Of a stretch of DNA of 64,000 bases, positions 27,217 through 36,041 are shown piece after piece. How positions within the stretch are numbered: the stretch's first letter is position 1; each line of letters opens with the position of its first letter. The position numbers were made by a program, and so were the translations under genes. This stretch comes from Bartonella sp. DGB1. Lineage in GTDB: Bacteria; Pseudomonadota; Alphaproteobacteria; Rhizobiales; Rhizobiaceae. The DNA is taken from assembly GCF_041345015.1 (NCBI RefSeq), contig NZ_CP166769.1, positions 806,001 to 870,000 of the forward strand, given 5' to 3'. The notes under the pieces are model-generated. The model was given only the letters and a program-made list of their open reading frames with translations. It did not search any database and was not told the DNA's origin.

Positions 27217-28470
27217 ATGTCTAACATCACAGCTAAGCAACAACAGCATATAGACAATGTCAAATCAAAAATAGGTACAGTTGAATTTATATTTTTAATG
27301 TCATTATTAATGGCTAGTAATGCTTTAGCTATCGATATTATGTTACCAGCTTTTTCATCTATTAGTAACTATTTTTCGCTACAAAATGCTAATCATATCC
27401 AATATATTATTTTCAGTTATTTATTAGGATATGCTTTTTTTCAATTACTTTTTGGATCATTAAGTGATAGATATGGTCGCAAAAATCTTATCATACTAGG
27501 TATGATAATTTATGTATTTACTGCGTTAGCTTGTGCTTTAGTATTTAATTTTTGGGTATTACTCGTACTACGTTTTATTCAAGGCATAGGAGCTGCAACT
27601 ACCAAAGTCTTAACTGTTGCTATTGTACGTGATATATATTCCGGTAAAGAAATGGCACGTATAATGTCATTTGCCGCTATTGTTTTTATGATTGTTCCTA
27701 TATTAGCGCCTGCTTTTGGGTTTACTTTATTATCTATATCTAATCAAGCTTGGCAAACAATTTTTTTGTTTATGGCTTTTGGTGGACTATTACTAATTAT
27801 TTGGACCTATATCAGATTACCTGAAACTTTATTTGAAAAACGAGCCTTAACATTTAATAATACTAGAGATGCTTTTAAAATAGTATTTTCTAATAGAATT
27901 TGTGTAAATTATACACTAGCTATCTCTTTTATAATGGGCGGATTATTCGGATCATTACTAAGTTGTGAGCAAATTTTTAACCGTATTTATCATTTGGAAT
28001 CTTTATTTCCTATAGCCTTTGCTTCTATAGCAATATTTTTAGCACTTGCCTCTTTTAATAATACACAATTATTAAAAAAATTTAATATTAAGAATATTGC
28101 TAACTTTCAATTATTATCTATGATGTGTTTCTCAGCTAGTTGGCTTACAACTGCTTTAATAATGGATGAAATCCCTTTTATTATATTTATGTTTTTTTAT
28201 GTTGGAGTTATGTATTCCTTTGGAGGGTTAGCTGCTAACTTAAATTCTATAGCTCTAGAGCCTTTAGGCAAAGTTGCTGGAACAGCATCTTCTATTACTA
28301 ATTTTTCTCAAACTATCATAGGTGCATTGTTAGGAATTATAATAGGACAATCATTTAATAATACCACTATCCCATTAGCAAGTGGCTTTTTAATTTGTAA
28401 TAGCTTCGCGTTACTATCAATACTTATAGTAGAAAAAGGTAAATTATTTAGTAAAAGAATTTCTGACTAA
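27217..28470 (+). CDS. Bcr/CflA-family multidrug efflux transporter
   Basis: A 417-residue major facilitator protein with 12 predicted membrane segments. MFS and Bcr/CflA markers are ALAIDIMLPAFSSISNYF in helix 1, the loop LFGSLSDRYGRKNLIILG, and LRFIQGIGAATTKVLTVAIV with the drug/H+ antiporter motif in helix 5. Substrate unknown; relatives export bicyclomycin, sulfonamides or chloramphenicol. ATG 27217 (MSNITAK) has AAGGA at good spacing; an ATG two codons earlier is too close to it. Confidence 0.88.
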   Translation: MSNITAKQQQHIDNVKSKIGTVEFIFLMSLLMASNALAIDIMLPAFSSISNYFSLQNANHIQYIIFSYLLGYAFFQLLFGSLSDRYGRKNLIILGMIIYVFTALACALVFNFWVLLVLRFIQGIGAATTKVLTVAIVRDIYSGKEMARIMSFAAIVFMIVPILAPAFGFTLLSISNQAWQTIFLFMAFGGLLLIIWTYIRLPETLFEKRALTFNNTRDAFKIVFSNRICVNYTLAISFIMGGLFGSLLSCEQIFNRIYHLESLFPIAFASIAIFLALASFNNTQLLKKFNIKNIANFQLLSMMCFSASWLTTALIMDEIPFIIFMFFYVGVMYSFGGLAANLNSIALEPLGKVAGTASSITNFSQTIIGALLGIIIGQSFNNTTIPLASGFLICNSFALLSILIVEKGKLFSKRISD

Positions 28471-28568
28471 TATTAAATCTCTGTATAATTATAAAATTAA
28501 TATTGTTAAGATTTCTACAAATTATAATAAAATATCCTCGTTAATAAAAAAAATATACCCTCAGTAAA

Positions 28569-28614
28569 TAATAATAATCTTATAATATAGCATGATATTA
28601 TAAGATTATTATTA
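28569..28614. repeat. 20-bp perfect inverted repeat
   Basis: TAATAATAATCTTATAATAT (28569-28588) is matched exactly by its reverse complement at 28595-28614, leaving the 6-base loop AGCATG. It lies about 100 bp after the transporter stop and could terminate it, but it has almost no GC, so a protein-binding palindrome is also possible. Confidence 0.6.
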
Positions 28615-29140
28615 ACTATCTTTCATAGGTAAATATTACCAAATATCATAAAAACATGATAAAATCACAATAGAAAATATTTTAAAATAAATAAAATTAG
28701 CTCAATTAAAAACATTATAAGTAAAGAATATATTATTTTTACATCATTATAACTAATAAAATAATGCTAAATTCTAATATCACTATTAATTAAGAAGCTA
28801 AGCTCATAACATAAAAAGAAATTATATATCTAATTGCTATCCATATTGATTGCTTATAATTATAATTACATTAATCTTATAAAAAAACTAGGTTATTATC
28901 ACTAATATCTATAATTAAATTATATTATCTATAAATTGCGTTATGAAAATATTTAAATAATCTACAAAGCTAAGCCTAAATTAAACAAGCACAAACAAAG
29001 TTAATATTTTACTATCTATACAAAAATATTTCTATAATTGGATAATTCTATATATAGCTTAATTAATTATAACTATTCTTTTGTCGCGATAGTAACTAAG
29101 ATAGTGTGATGCAAGGTAAATATTCTCTAAAGCCTATACA

Positions 29141-29172
29141 CCTTATTTTAAGATCAATATATTAAAATAAGG
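29141..29172. repeat. 11-bp inverted repeat downstream of ttcA
   Basis: CCTTATTTTAA (29141-29151) pairs with TTAAAATAAGG (29162-29172) around a 10-base loop. It lies about 75 bp beyond the ttcA stop and may be its terminator, though no clear U-run follows on the minus strand. Confidence 0.4.
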
Positions 29173-29245
29173 CTAAAAACTTACCTAAAATATTTTATTA
29201 CATTATCTATGCTACTTATTACATTATATATGCCAATAAATAAGT

Positions 29246-30085
29246 CTAACTTTTATGAATATCTAGAGAAAAATCAAATAATTTATTATCTAATAAATGA
29301 CTGGCGCGTACATTAGCTAATGCTCTTATCATTACATCTTTACGCCCTGGCATTTTATTTTCAATATCATTTAACATTTGTTTCATGATATTTCTTTGTA
29401 AACCATCTTGACTACCACATAAATTACAAGGAATTATAGGAAATTGCATAATCTTAGCAAATTTAGCTAAATCAGATTCAGATGCATATATTAATGGTCG
29501 CATCACTAATAAATCACCTTCATCATTCTTTAACTTGGCTGGCATTGCAGCTAATCTACCACCATGGAATAGATTCATAAAGAAAGTTTCTAATACATCA
29601 TCTCTATGATGCCCTAAAATAACCGCTTGGCAGTTTTCTTCCCGAGCAATATTATATAATATCCCCCGTCTTAATCTAGAACATAGAGAACAATAAGTTT
29701 TATTTGCAGCAATTTTATCAGTTACAATAGAATAAGTATCTTGATGTTCTATACGATATTTTAAATTATATTTTTCTAAAAAATTAGGCAATATTTCTTT
29801 AGGAAATCCTGGCTGCCCTTGATCTAAATTGCAAAAAATTAATTCTACTGGTAATAACCCACGCCATTGTAAATCTAATAATAAGGCTAATAACCCATAT
29901 GAATCTTTTCCTCCAGATAAAGCTACCAACCAACGATCACCTGATCTTACCATATTAAAATCAGTAAAAGCCTGTCTTATTTGTCGCAACAAACGTTTAC
30001 GCAACTTATTAAATTCTACACTATTTTTAACCGGCTTAAATAATACATGAGTTTCTGTGTGATCATCATCAGATAATATCGCCAT
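29246..30085 (-). CDS. ttcA: tRNA 2-thiocytidine biosynthesis protein TtcA
   Basis: ATP-dependent [4Fe-4S] enzyme that thiolates cytidine 32 of some tRNAs. The 279 residues show the PP-loop [18 protein letters not shown] (about 55-72), the cluster cysteines in [18 protein letters not shown], and [17 protein letters not shown] start at ATG 30085 because GAGGA lies seven bases upstream; a TTG at 30103 adds six residues without support. It is transcribed after rpsD but separated from it by a terminator. Confidence 0.93.
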   Translation of the reverse strand: MAILSDDDHTETHVLFKPVKNSVEFNKLRKRLLRQIRQAFTDFNMVRSGDRWLVALSGGKDSYGLLALLLDLQWRGLLPVELIFCNLDQGQPGFPKEILPNFLEKYNLKYRIEHQDTYSIVTDKIAANKTYCSLCSRLRRGILYNIAREENCQAVILGHHRDDVLETFFMNLFHGGRLAAMPAKLKNDEGDLLVMRPLIYASESDLAKFAKIMQFPIIPCNLCGSQDGLQRNIMKQMLNDIENKMPGRKDVMIRALANVRASHLLDNKLFDFSLDIHKS

Positions 30086-30143
30086 ATTAATTTCCTCACA
30101 CAATAAACTGTTATCTCTTTACTAATATATACTTAAATATTAC

Positions 30144-30168
30144 AAAAAAGGAGGCTATTAAGCCTCCT
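30144..30168 (-). terminator. rpsD factor-independent terminator
   Basis: Minus-strand stem AGGAGGC/GCCTCCT (30162-30168 with 30149-30155), six-base loop, followed by six U (30144-30149). It lies 20 bp past the rpsD stop. Classic shape with high confidence. Confidence 0.88.
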
Positions 30169-30189
30169 AATAAATTAACATTATTACAA

Positions 30190-30807
30190 TTAACGAGAGT
30201 AAAACTCAATAACTAGATGCGGTTCCATATGTACAGCATAAGGAACATCAGATAATACTGGTACACGCAAATATTTAGCAGTCATTTTTCCATGATCCAC
30301 TTCAATATAATCTGGTACATCACGCTCAGCTAATTGAGTTGCTTCCAATACCAAAGCCATTTGCTTAGATTTTTCTTTTACTTCAATTATATCACCAACT
30401 TTACAACGATATGATTGAATATTAACACGAACTCCATTAACTTTAACATGTCCGTGATTTACAAATTGTCTAGCAGCAAAAATAGTAGGTACAAATTTAG
30501 CTCTATATACAATAGCATCTAATCTTGATTCTAATAAGCCGATCATATTTTCACCGGTATCACCACGTCTACGTGCTGCTTCATCATAGATCTTACGAAA
30601 TTGCTTTTCAGATATATCGCCGTAATAACCTTTTAACTTTTGTTTAGCTCTTAACTGTAGACCATAATCTGATAATTTGCCTTTACGTCTTTGACCATGT
30701 TGACCTGGTCCATATTCACGACGGTTAACAGGAGACTTTGGACGCCCCCAGATATTTTCACCCATACGGCGATCAATTTTATATTTAGACGATTCTCTTT
30801 TACTCAT
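30190..30807 (-). CDS. rpsD: 30S ribosomal protein S4
   Basis: A 205-residue primary 16S rRNA-binding protein. The sequence starts [20 protein letters not shown], has the S4 domain [20 protein letters not shown] and [14 protein letters not shown], and ends [12 protein letters not shown] 30807 has GGGA eight bases upstream; the frame stays open upstream to 30903, but that stretch is the structured leader, not coding. It is transcribed alone with its own leader and terminator, so autoregulation through the leader is plausible. Confidence 0.96.
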   Translation of the reverse strand: MSKRESSKYKIDRRMGENIWGRPKSPVNRREYGPGQHGQRRKGKLSDYGLQLRAKQKLKGYYGDISEKQFRKIYDEAARRRGDTGENMIGLLESRLDAIVYRAKFVPTIFAARQFVNHGHVKVNGVRVNIQSYRCKVGDIIEVKEKSKQMALVLEATQLAERDVPDYIEVDHGKMTAKYLRVPVLSDVPYAVHMEPHLVIEFYSR

Positions 30808-30837
30808 CGCATTTCCCTTTATATTAATAATTATGAG

Positions 30838-30914
30838 AAACGCACCCTCCTCTGTACTAATTAGCACTGACAGGATATTCCTCTGCTCGCCAGCAGTATC
30901 CACGGGACGCGTTT
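30838..30914 (-). ncRNA. candidate structured leader RNA upstream of rpsD (three-way junction)
   Basis: A GC-rich island in an AT-rich genome. The outer stem AAACGC (30909-30914 read on the minus strand) pairs with GCGTTT (30838-30843) and continues as CCC with GGG. Arm two is GGATA with TATCC enclosing CTGCT-GGCG-AGCAG. Arm three is CTGT with ACAG enclosing a CTAATTAG palindrome. It lies 30 bases before the S4 ATG. I do not match it to a known riboswitch; it could be an S4-binding autoregulatory leader or an independent small RNA. Confidence 0.5.
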
Positions 30915-30976
30915 AAATTATCAGATATTGATAACTTTTTGAGTTTTAAACTTTTTCCAATAAAAAGTCAATAAGT

Positions 30977-31768
30977 TTAAATATCTTGATATTCTAAACC
31001 GAAGGCTTGGAATAATCTTTTACTTAAAAAAGAGACATTTTTAGAGGTTAAAGAAAAAATATCTTTAGATTCTCGTATATGATTATGATTATTTTTAAAC
31101 AAACGCTTTAATTTTTGGGCAATTGCTGTTGATGGATCGATCCAATCAACTGGCCAAGCTGCACATTCTCTAAAGAAATTTAATAGAAAAGGATAATGCG
31201 TACAAGCTAAAACTACAATATCAGTTTTACGATTATCTATTACCGTAAAAACTGGTGATAATTCTTGTTTCAAAATATCTTTATCTATTTCTATACCTTT
31301 TAAATAAGATTCCGCTAATGCCGCTAATTTAGCACTCCCAACTAAATTTACGTGAATATTTTGCGCAAAATCTTTTATCAATTGCTGAGTACTACTTCTA
31401 TTAATAGTAATTGGAGTAGCTAATACAGATATATTTAATGATTTGGTGCGTTCAGCTGCAACTTTAATAGCTGGTATAGTACCAATGAATACTTTCTCTG
31501 GATAAGTTTCTCTTAATTCATTTAAAGCTACCATTGAAGCAGTATTACAAGCAATAACAATATATTTACAATCAAATTTACTAAATAATTGAGCAAATAA
31601 TTCTAATAAATGTTGTTTTAGATCATCTTGCTGCCAATTACCATAAGGAAAAGCTTTATCATCAGCTATATAAATAAAGCTATTATAAGGTAATAATATT
31701 CTAGATTCACGGAATAGGCTTAACCCCCCTATTCCACTATCAAAAAATAAGATTGAATTTTGTGTCAT
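30977..31768 (-). CDS. murI: glutamate racemase
   Basis: Makes D-glutamate for peptidoglycan. The 263 residues show FFDSGIGGLSLFRE with the catalytic Asp region, YIADDKAFPYG, the first catalytic Cys74 in IACNTASMVALNE, and the second Cys in VVLACTHYPFLL. Length is normal. AGGAAGAG precedes ATG 31768. It follows trmJ by 20 bp in the same orientation, so they probably form a small operon. Its presence means the cell makes peptidoglycan. Confidence 0.95.
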   Translation of the reverse strand: MTQNSILFFDSGIGGLSLFRESRILLPYNSFIYIADDKAFPYGNWQQDDLKQHLLELFAQLFSKFDCKYIVIACNTASMVALNELRETYPEKVFIGTIPAIKVAAERTKSLNISVLATPITINRSSTQQLIKDFAQNIHVNLVGSAKLAALAESYLKGIEIDKDILKQELSPVFTVIDNRKTDIVVLACTHYPFLLNFFRECAAWPVDWIDPSTAIAQKLKRLFKNNHNHIRESKDIFSLTSKNVSFLSKRLFQAFGLEYQDI

Positions 31769-31788
31769 GTCTCTTCCTTTTTTGTTTT

Positions 31789-32568
31789 CTATATTAAACT
31801 ATCCTTTTTTAAGCTAACTTTACTATGAACAGGCTCATATTTTTCTAAGGAAGATATAACACCGCGCAACAGACATATTTCCTCCACTGAAAATCCTGCT
31901 CTGGTCAGTATATCACGTATATTATGCGACATAATTTCTTTTTTTTCTAATGGTCTAAAATACCCCCTAAGTTGTAACGCATTCTCTAATTGTCTTAATA
32001 ATCCATATAGATCTTCTTTTTTAGCAGGAATTTTTGGCGCAGAATTAAAATTAGTTTCCTCCTGATTCTGTAAGCCAGATTTCTGCCACTCATAAGCTAA
32101 TAGTAAAACTGCTTGAGCTATATTTAAAGAAGAAAATATAGAATTAACAGGAAAAGTAACAATATCATCTGCTAGACTAACTTCTTCATTAGTTAATCCT
32201 GATTTTTCTCGACCAAATAAGATACCGACAGTTTGTTTTCCCTTAATTTTTTCTCTTAATTCTTGACTTACTGTTACGGGGGATTTAACCGGCTTATGGT
32301 TTGCTCTTTGTCTCGCAGTTGACGCATAAAGATAATTAAGATCACTAACAGCTGATGTTAAACTATCATATACCATAGCATTATCCAAAATATGATCTGC
32401 TTTGCTAGCAGTAGAATAAGATTTCTCAGAAGGAAAATCCGCTATAGGTTTTACTAAACGTAGATGCTGCAAACCAAAATTAGCCATTGCTCGTGCTACC
32501 ATACCAATATTTTCAGGTAATTGTGGTTCAACTAAAATAATAACCGGAGTGGTAAATATGTTTAACAT
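31789..32568 (-). CDS. trmJ: tRNA (cytidine/uridine-2'-O-)-methyltransferase TrmJ
   Basis: SPOUT methyltransferase of the TrmJ type that 2'-O-methylates tRNA position 32. The 259 residues show VILVEPQLPENIGMVARAMA at the N-terminus, GILFGREKSGLTNEEV and the knot segment SLNIAQAVLLLAYE, then a C-terminal helical extension typical of TrmJ. It is divergent from map across a 156-bp AT-rich region that must hold both promoters. Confidence 0.9.
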   Translation of the reverse strand: MLNIFTTPVIILVEPQLPENIGMVARAMANFGLQHLRLVKPIADFPSEKSYSTASKADHILDNAMVYDSLTSAVSDLNYLYASTARQRANHKPVKSPVTVSQELREKIKGKQTVGILFGREKSGLTNEEVSLADDIVTFPVNSIFSSLNIAQAVLLLAYEWQKSGLQNQEETNFNSAPKIPAKKEDLYGLLRQLENALQLRGYFRPLEKKEIMSHNIRDILTRAGFSVEEICLLRGVISSLEKYEPVHSKVSLKKDSLI

Positions 32569-32724
32569 AATATTCTTATTCCAATAATGATAAAAATTTA
32601 TAAATTATTTAATATATAGAGAGATTTATATATATTTTACAGTTGTTTATAGACAATTAAAATACTATACAAGGTAAAAAATATGTTATAAATATAAATC
32701 AAATAGCTACAATTAGGTAATAAT

Positions 32725-33543
32725 ATGGTTGAATACATAAATGCTTCTGATTACCCAATAAAATATACTGGTCAAATACGCCTTTATACTAATGAAGATT
32801 TCAATAAAATGCGAGAAGTAGGTAAAATAGCCGCCACATGTTTAGATGAAATATATAATTTAATCAAAGCGGGTATAACTACGCAAGATATTGATGATTT
32901 TGTAATGCAATTTGCAAAACAACATGATGTTATTCCAGCACCTCTTAATTATCGAGGATTTCCTAAATCTGTTTGTACATCAATAAACCACGTAGTATGC
33001 CATGGAATACCAAATGATAGAATGTTAAAAGAAGGTGATATAATTAATGTAGATGTCACTTTTATCAAAGATGGCTGGTATGGGGACTCTAGTCGCATGT
33101 ACGCAGTAGGTCAAATAAAAAGAAATGCTGAAAGACTACTAGAAATAACGCACGAATGTTTAATGCGAGCTATTGAAATAATTAAACCCGATGTACCAAT
33201 AAATGAAATTGGTAAAGTAATAGAAGATTATGCTACATCACAACATTGTTCTGTTGTAAGAGACTTCTGTGGACATGGAATAGGTAAATTATTCCATGAT
33301 GCACCTAATATATTACATTATAAAAATAACGAAAGTGATGTAATATTAAGAGAAGGAATGATATTCACTATTGAGCCAATGATAAATTTAGGCAAATATG
33401 GTGTAAAAGTTCTACAAGATGGATGGACAGCAGTTACTAGAGATAGATCTTTAAGTGCTCAATATGAACATACCATTGGTGTTACTAAAGATGGATATGA
33501 AATATTTACTTTATCACCTAAAAATATTTTTTACACAGTGTGA
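32725..33543 (+). CDS. map: methionine aminopeptidase, type I
   Basis: Removes initiator Met from new proteins. The 272 residues hold the five metal ligands in the expected order: NVDVTFIKDGWYGDSSRMY (two Asp), CGHGIGKLFHDAPNI (His), EGMIFTIEPMI (Glu) and SAQYEHTIGV (Glu). The N-terminal 15 residues are slightly extended compared with E. coli. The radC gene overlaps or abuts its stop. Confidence 0.96.
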   Translation: MVEYINASDYPIKYTGQIRLYTNEDFNKMREVGKIAATCLDEIYNLIKAGITTQDIDDFVMQFAKQHDVIPAPLNYRGFPKSVCTSINHVVCHGIPNDRMLKEGDIINVDVTFIKDGWYGDSSRMYAVGQIKRNAERLLEITHECLMRAIEIIKPDVPINEIGKVIEDYATSQHCSVVRDFCGHGIGKLFHDAPNILHYKNNESDVILREGMIFTIEPMINLGKYGVKVLQDGWTAVTRDRSLSAQYEHTIGVTKDGYEIFTLSPKNIFYTV

Positions 33544-33551
33544 TCTTAATA

Positions 33552-34259
33552 ATGAAGACAAAAATACTCAACCGTGACTACCGTCATGGACATAGATTAC
33601 GTCTTAAACAAAAATTTATTAATGCCCCTGATGCTTTGCCTGACTACGAACTATTAGAATTACTCTTATTTAGTGCAATACCTAGAAAAGATACTAAACA
33701 AATCGCTAAAATTTTATTAAAAAAATTCAAAAGCCTAGAACAAATTTTAGCGGCAACTGAAGAAGAAATATTAGAAATACCAGGTTGCGGTAAAGCTGTT
33801 CTAACACAATTTAAAATTGTAAAAGAATTTATTATACGTTGTAATTATCAAAATTTAGTCGGTAGAGACATCTTAAAATCCTGGGATGATGCAGAATTAT
33901 ATTTTAAAGCCCTTCTCTCAACTGAAAAAGTAGAAAAATTTTATGTAACTTTATTAAATAATAAAAGACAAATTATACTTAACAAATTACTGCAAACAGG
34001 TAGCATCGACCAAGTGCCCGTCATTCCACAAGATGTATTATCTATCGCCTTAATACATAAAGCAACAGGTATAATAATTGCACATAATCATCCCTCTGGA
34101 GATCCATCACCTTCAGAGGCAGATATCATAATTACTGAAAAAATAAAACATCTAGTTACAGCAGCAGATATTGAATTCTATGATCACATAATCATAGGTA
34201 GGAATAAAATACATAGTATGTGTAATAATATCACTAAACCATATAAATACATATTCTGA
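33552..34259 (+). CDS. radC: RadC-family JAB domain protein
   Basis: A 235-residue protein with an N-terminal helix-hairpin-helix-like region (ILEIPGCGKAVLTQF) and a C-terminal JAMM/MPN metal site HNHPSGDPSPSEADI. The family's true role is unsettled despite the name. I use ATG 33552; a GTG at 33540 would overlap the map stop by four bases and add four residues. The last codons (ITKPYKYIF) lie inside the first copy of the 161-bp tandem repeat. Confidence 0.9.
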   Translation: MKTKILNRDYRHGHRLRLKQKFINAPDALPDYELLELLLFSAIPRKDTKQIAKILLKKFKSLEQILAATEEEILEIPGCGKAVLTQFKIVKEFIIRCNYQNLVGRDILKSWDDAELYFKALLSTEKVEKFYVTLLNNKRQIILNKLLQTGSIDQVPVIPQDVLSIALIHKATGIIIAHNHPSGDPSPSEADIIITEKIKHLVTAADIEFYDHIIIGRNKIHSMCNNITKPYKYIF

Positions 34260-34680
34260 AATAATATAAATATTCACCCTAATAGAATAGAAGGATGAAT
34301 ATTATATTTATAAATCTGTTTCTGAGATTGTCTTAGATAAATTATAGAATATATCTATCTTTTAAAGATAATAACTCATCGATATCCAATATTACTAAAC
34401 CATATAAATATATATTCTGAATTAATATAAATATTCACCCTAATAGAATAGAAGGATGAATATGCTATTTATAAATCTGTTTCTAAGATTGTCTTAGATA
34501 AATTATAGAATATATCTATCTTTTAAAGATAGTAACTTATCGATATTCAATACCACTAAACCATATAAATATATATTCTGAATTAATATAAATATTCACC
34601 CTAATAGATATAAGGATGAATATTATATTTATAAATCTGTTTCTAAGATTGCCATAGATAAATTATAAGATATATCTCCA
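34229..34680. repeat. 161-bp tandem repeat, nearly three copies, spanning a convergent junction
   Basis: The unit anchored at ACTAAACCATATAAATA recurs at 34233, 34394 and 34555, an exact 161-bp period. Copy one starts in the last codons of radC, and copy three runs into the last codons of the DUF3126 gene on the other strand; the extra copies carry pseudo-ends of both genes. Each unit has a hairpin ATATTCACCC / GGATGAATAT that looks like the shared terminator. Copies differ by a few substitutions and a small deletion in copy three. Confidence 0.92.
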
Positions 34681-34838
34681 TCCTCTTCTTTATCTTCATA
34701 TATTACGCCTAAAAATTCCTCACCTATATAAAATTCACAAGAATCATCTTTCATAGGACGAGCTTTTACTTTTATCTGATCGTTATTAAAAGTTGTTTTT
34801 AAATAATTTTCTAATTTTTTTATAATATCAACTTTCAC
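34629..34838 (-). CDS. DUF3126-family protein
   Basis: A 69-residue protein conserved in Alphaproteobacteria with no known function. The family pattern is clear: KKLENYLKTTF, IKVKARPMKDDSCEFYIGEE, FLGVIYEDKEEDGDISYNLS and MAILETDL. It starts with GTG at 34838, with AGGAG six bases upstream, and overlaps the stop of the hydrolase gene by 11 bp. Its 3' end has been duplicated in the neighbouring tandem repeat. Confidence 0.9.
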   Translation of the reverse strand: MKVDIIKKLENYLKTTFNNDQIKVKARPMKDDSCEFYIGEEFLGVIYEDKEEDGDISYNLSMAILETDL

Positions 34839-35619
34839 TATATTCTCCTAATATCGGGTTATTTTTTAAAAATTCTAAAGTTTCTTGTTTATAAATTTTA
34901 TCCCCCACAGCAAGCATATGATCTCTTCTTGGAATTGAAATAGCTTTAGCATTTTTTATAATATCAGCTAGTTCAAATGGATCTCCTGCAATTTCATCTT
35001 TTTCACCAACGACAATTAAAGTAGCAGCCTGAATTTTTTCTAGTTCTGCTATAGTTAATTCTTCTTTTGATGTTTCAACACAAGCAGCGAGGGCTTTAAG
35101 ATCACTTTTATTATGTTCAGCAAATTTTCTAAACATTCTTCCACGCAAATCAGTAACTTGACTTAAAGATTCAGCTAATAGAGCATGAGCAACTGTCTGC
35201 CAATCGCCCGTTCCTTTAGTTATACCGATGCCTAACCCCCCCATAATTAAAGTTTTTACTAATTCTGGTTTAATAACAGCAATAGTAGCACTTAAACGAG
35301 CCCCCATAGAATATCCCATTATATGAGCCTGAGAAATATTTAAATATTCTAATAAATTAATAGCATCTTGCGCCATAACCTTAGGGTAATAACACTTAGG
35401 ATCATGTAACTTCTCAGAGCGACCGTGTCCGCGATTATCCATGAGAATAACTCGATATCCTGCATCGACTAGAAAATCCACCCATCCGGTAGCTACCCAA
35501 TTAACATAAGCGGTGGAAGCAAAGCCATGGATAAGTAAAATGGGCTCACCTTTTCCTATTTCTTTCCAAGCAATATTTATACCATTATTATTAAAGAAAT
35601 TAATATTTTCTATATCCAT
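34828..35619 (-). CDS. alpha/beta-fold hydrolase
   Basis: A 263-residue hydrolase of the esterase/epoxide hydrolase-like group. It has the oxyanion-hole LLIHGFASTAYVNW (about 28-41), DNRGHGRSEKLHD, the nucleophile motif GYSMGAR (about Ser101), a late Asp in VVGEKDEIAG and the terminal His in PRRDHMLAV. The triad looks complete. Substrate unknown. Translational coupling to the DUF3126 gene is shared with many alphaproteobacteria. Confidence 0.9.
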   Translation of the reverse strand: MDIENINFFNNNGINIAWKEIGKGEPILLIHGFASTAYVNWVATGWVDFLVDAGYRVILMDNRGHGRSEKLHDPKCYYPKVMAQDAINLLEYLNISQAHIMGYSMGARLSATIAVIKPELVKTLIMGGLGIGITKGTGDWQTVAHALLAESLSQVTDLRGRMFRKFAEHNKSDLKALAACVETSKEELTIAELEKIQAATLIVVGEKDEIAGDPFELADIIKNAKAISIPRRDHMLAVGDKIYKQETLEFLKNNPILGEYSES

Positions 35620-35655
35620 TTTAATCTCTACGATATTGACTCTTAACTTTTCTAA

Positions 35656-35958
35656 TTATAAAGTTTTATTATCAATAAGAGAACCGTTTTTTAGTATTTT
35701 TTTTATTATAAACTCTTTATCCTGTTGAATAAAAGCAATACACACTTTATCACCATATTTAATATCATGTTGACTTGATTGCGTTAACATATTTTTATTA
35801 AATGAATATTTATCTCCTTTACCAAATGATTTGATAATACCGGATCCTTTTTTTTCATCAAATACTTTCACTTGGCCAAAAATATAAAATACTGCTTCTC
35901 TGTTTAACAAAGAGAGTGCTCTTTGTCCTACTTTTTGATCATACCAATATGCAAACAA
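35656..35958 (-). CDS. divergent cold-shock-domain-like protein
   Basis: A 100-residue protein. Residues about 28-90 (FGQVKVFDEKKGSGIIKSFG, NMLTQSSQHDIKYGDKVCIA, FIIKKI) resemble the five-strand OB fold of cold-shock proteins: G-x-V-K-x-F-D-x-x-K-G-x-G-I-I matches the RNP1 strand, but the aromatic surface residues are mostly missing. The N-terminal 27 residues are unusual for the family. It might bind single-stranded nucleic acid or have drifted. A CCCC/GGGG hairpin just upstream (35965-35996) may terminate gatA. Confidence 0.5.
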   Translation of the reverse strand: MFAYWYDQKVGQRALSLLNREAVFYIFGQVKVFDEKKGSGIIKSFGKGDKYSFNKNMLTQSSQHDIKYGDKVCIAFIQQDKEFIIKKILKNGSLIDNKTL

Positions 35959-36041
35959 ATTTTACCCCTATTATATGTAAAATTTATAACATGGGGCAAA
36001 AATACTAAAAATCAATCAATCTTAAATTATGTTACGGATGA

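Larger units (their letters stand above)
28471..29245. other. gene-free AT-rich intergenic region
   Basis: Nearly 780 bp with no supportable open frame on either strand and extreme AT content. It contains the two inverted repeats listed separately and a short imperfect direct repeat near 29190-29230 (TTATTACATTATCTATGC, then the same with one change). Possibly the remains of a deleted gene. Confidence 0.6.

Noticed and set aside
30808-30903. 32-residue N-terminal extension of ribosomal protein S4
   Set aside because: S4 starts at MSKRESS in the family, and the upstream DNA forms a structured leader.
34229-34680. Origin-type iterons or CRISPR array
   Set aside because: Only three long copies of 161 bp without spacers, clearly derived from flanking gene ends.
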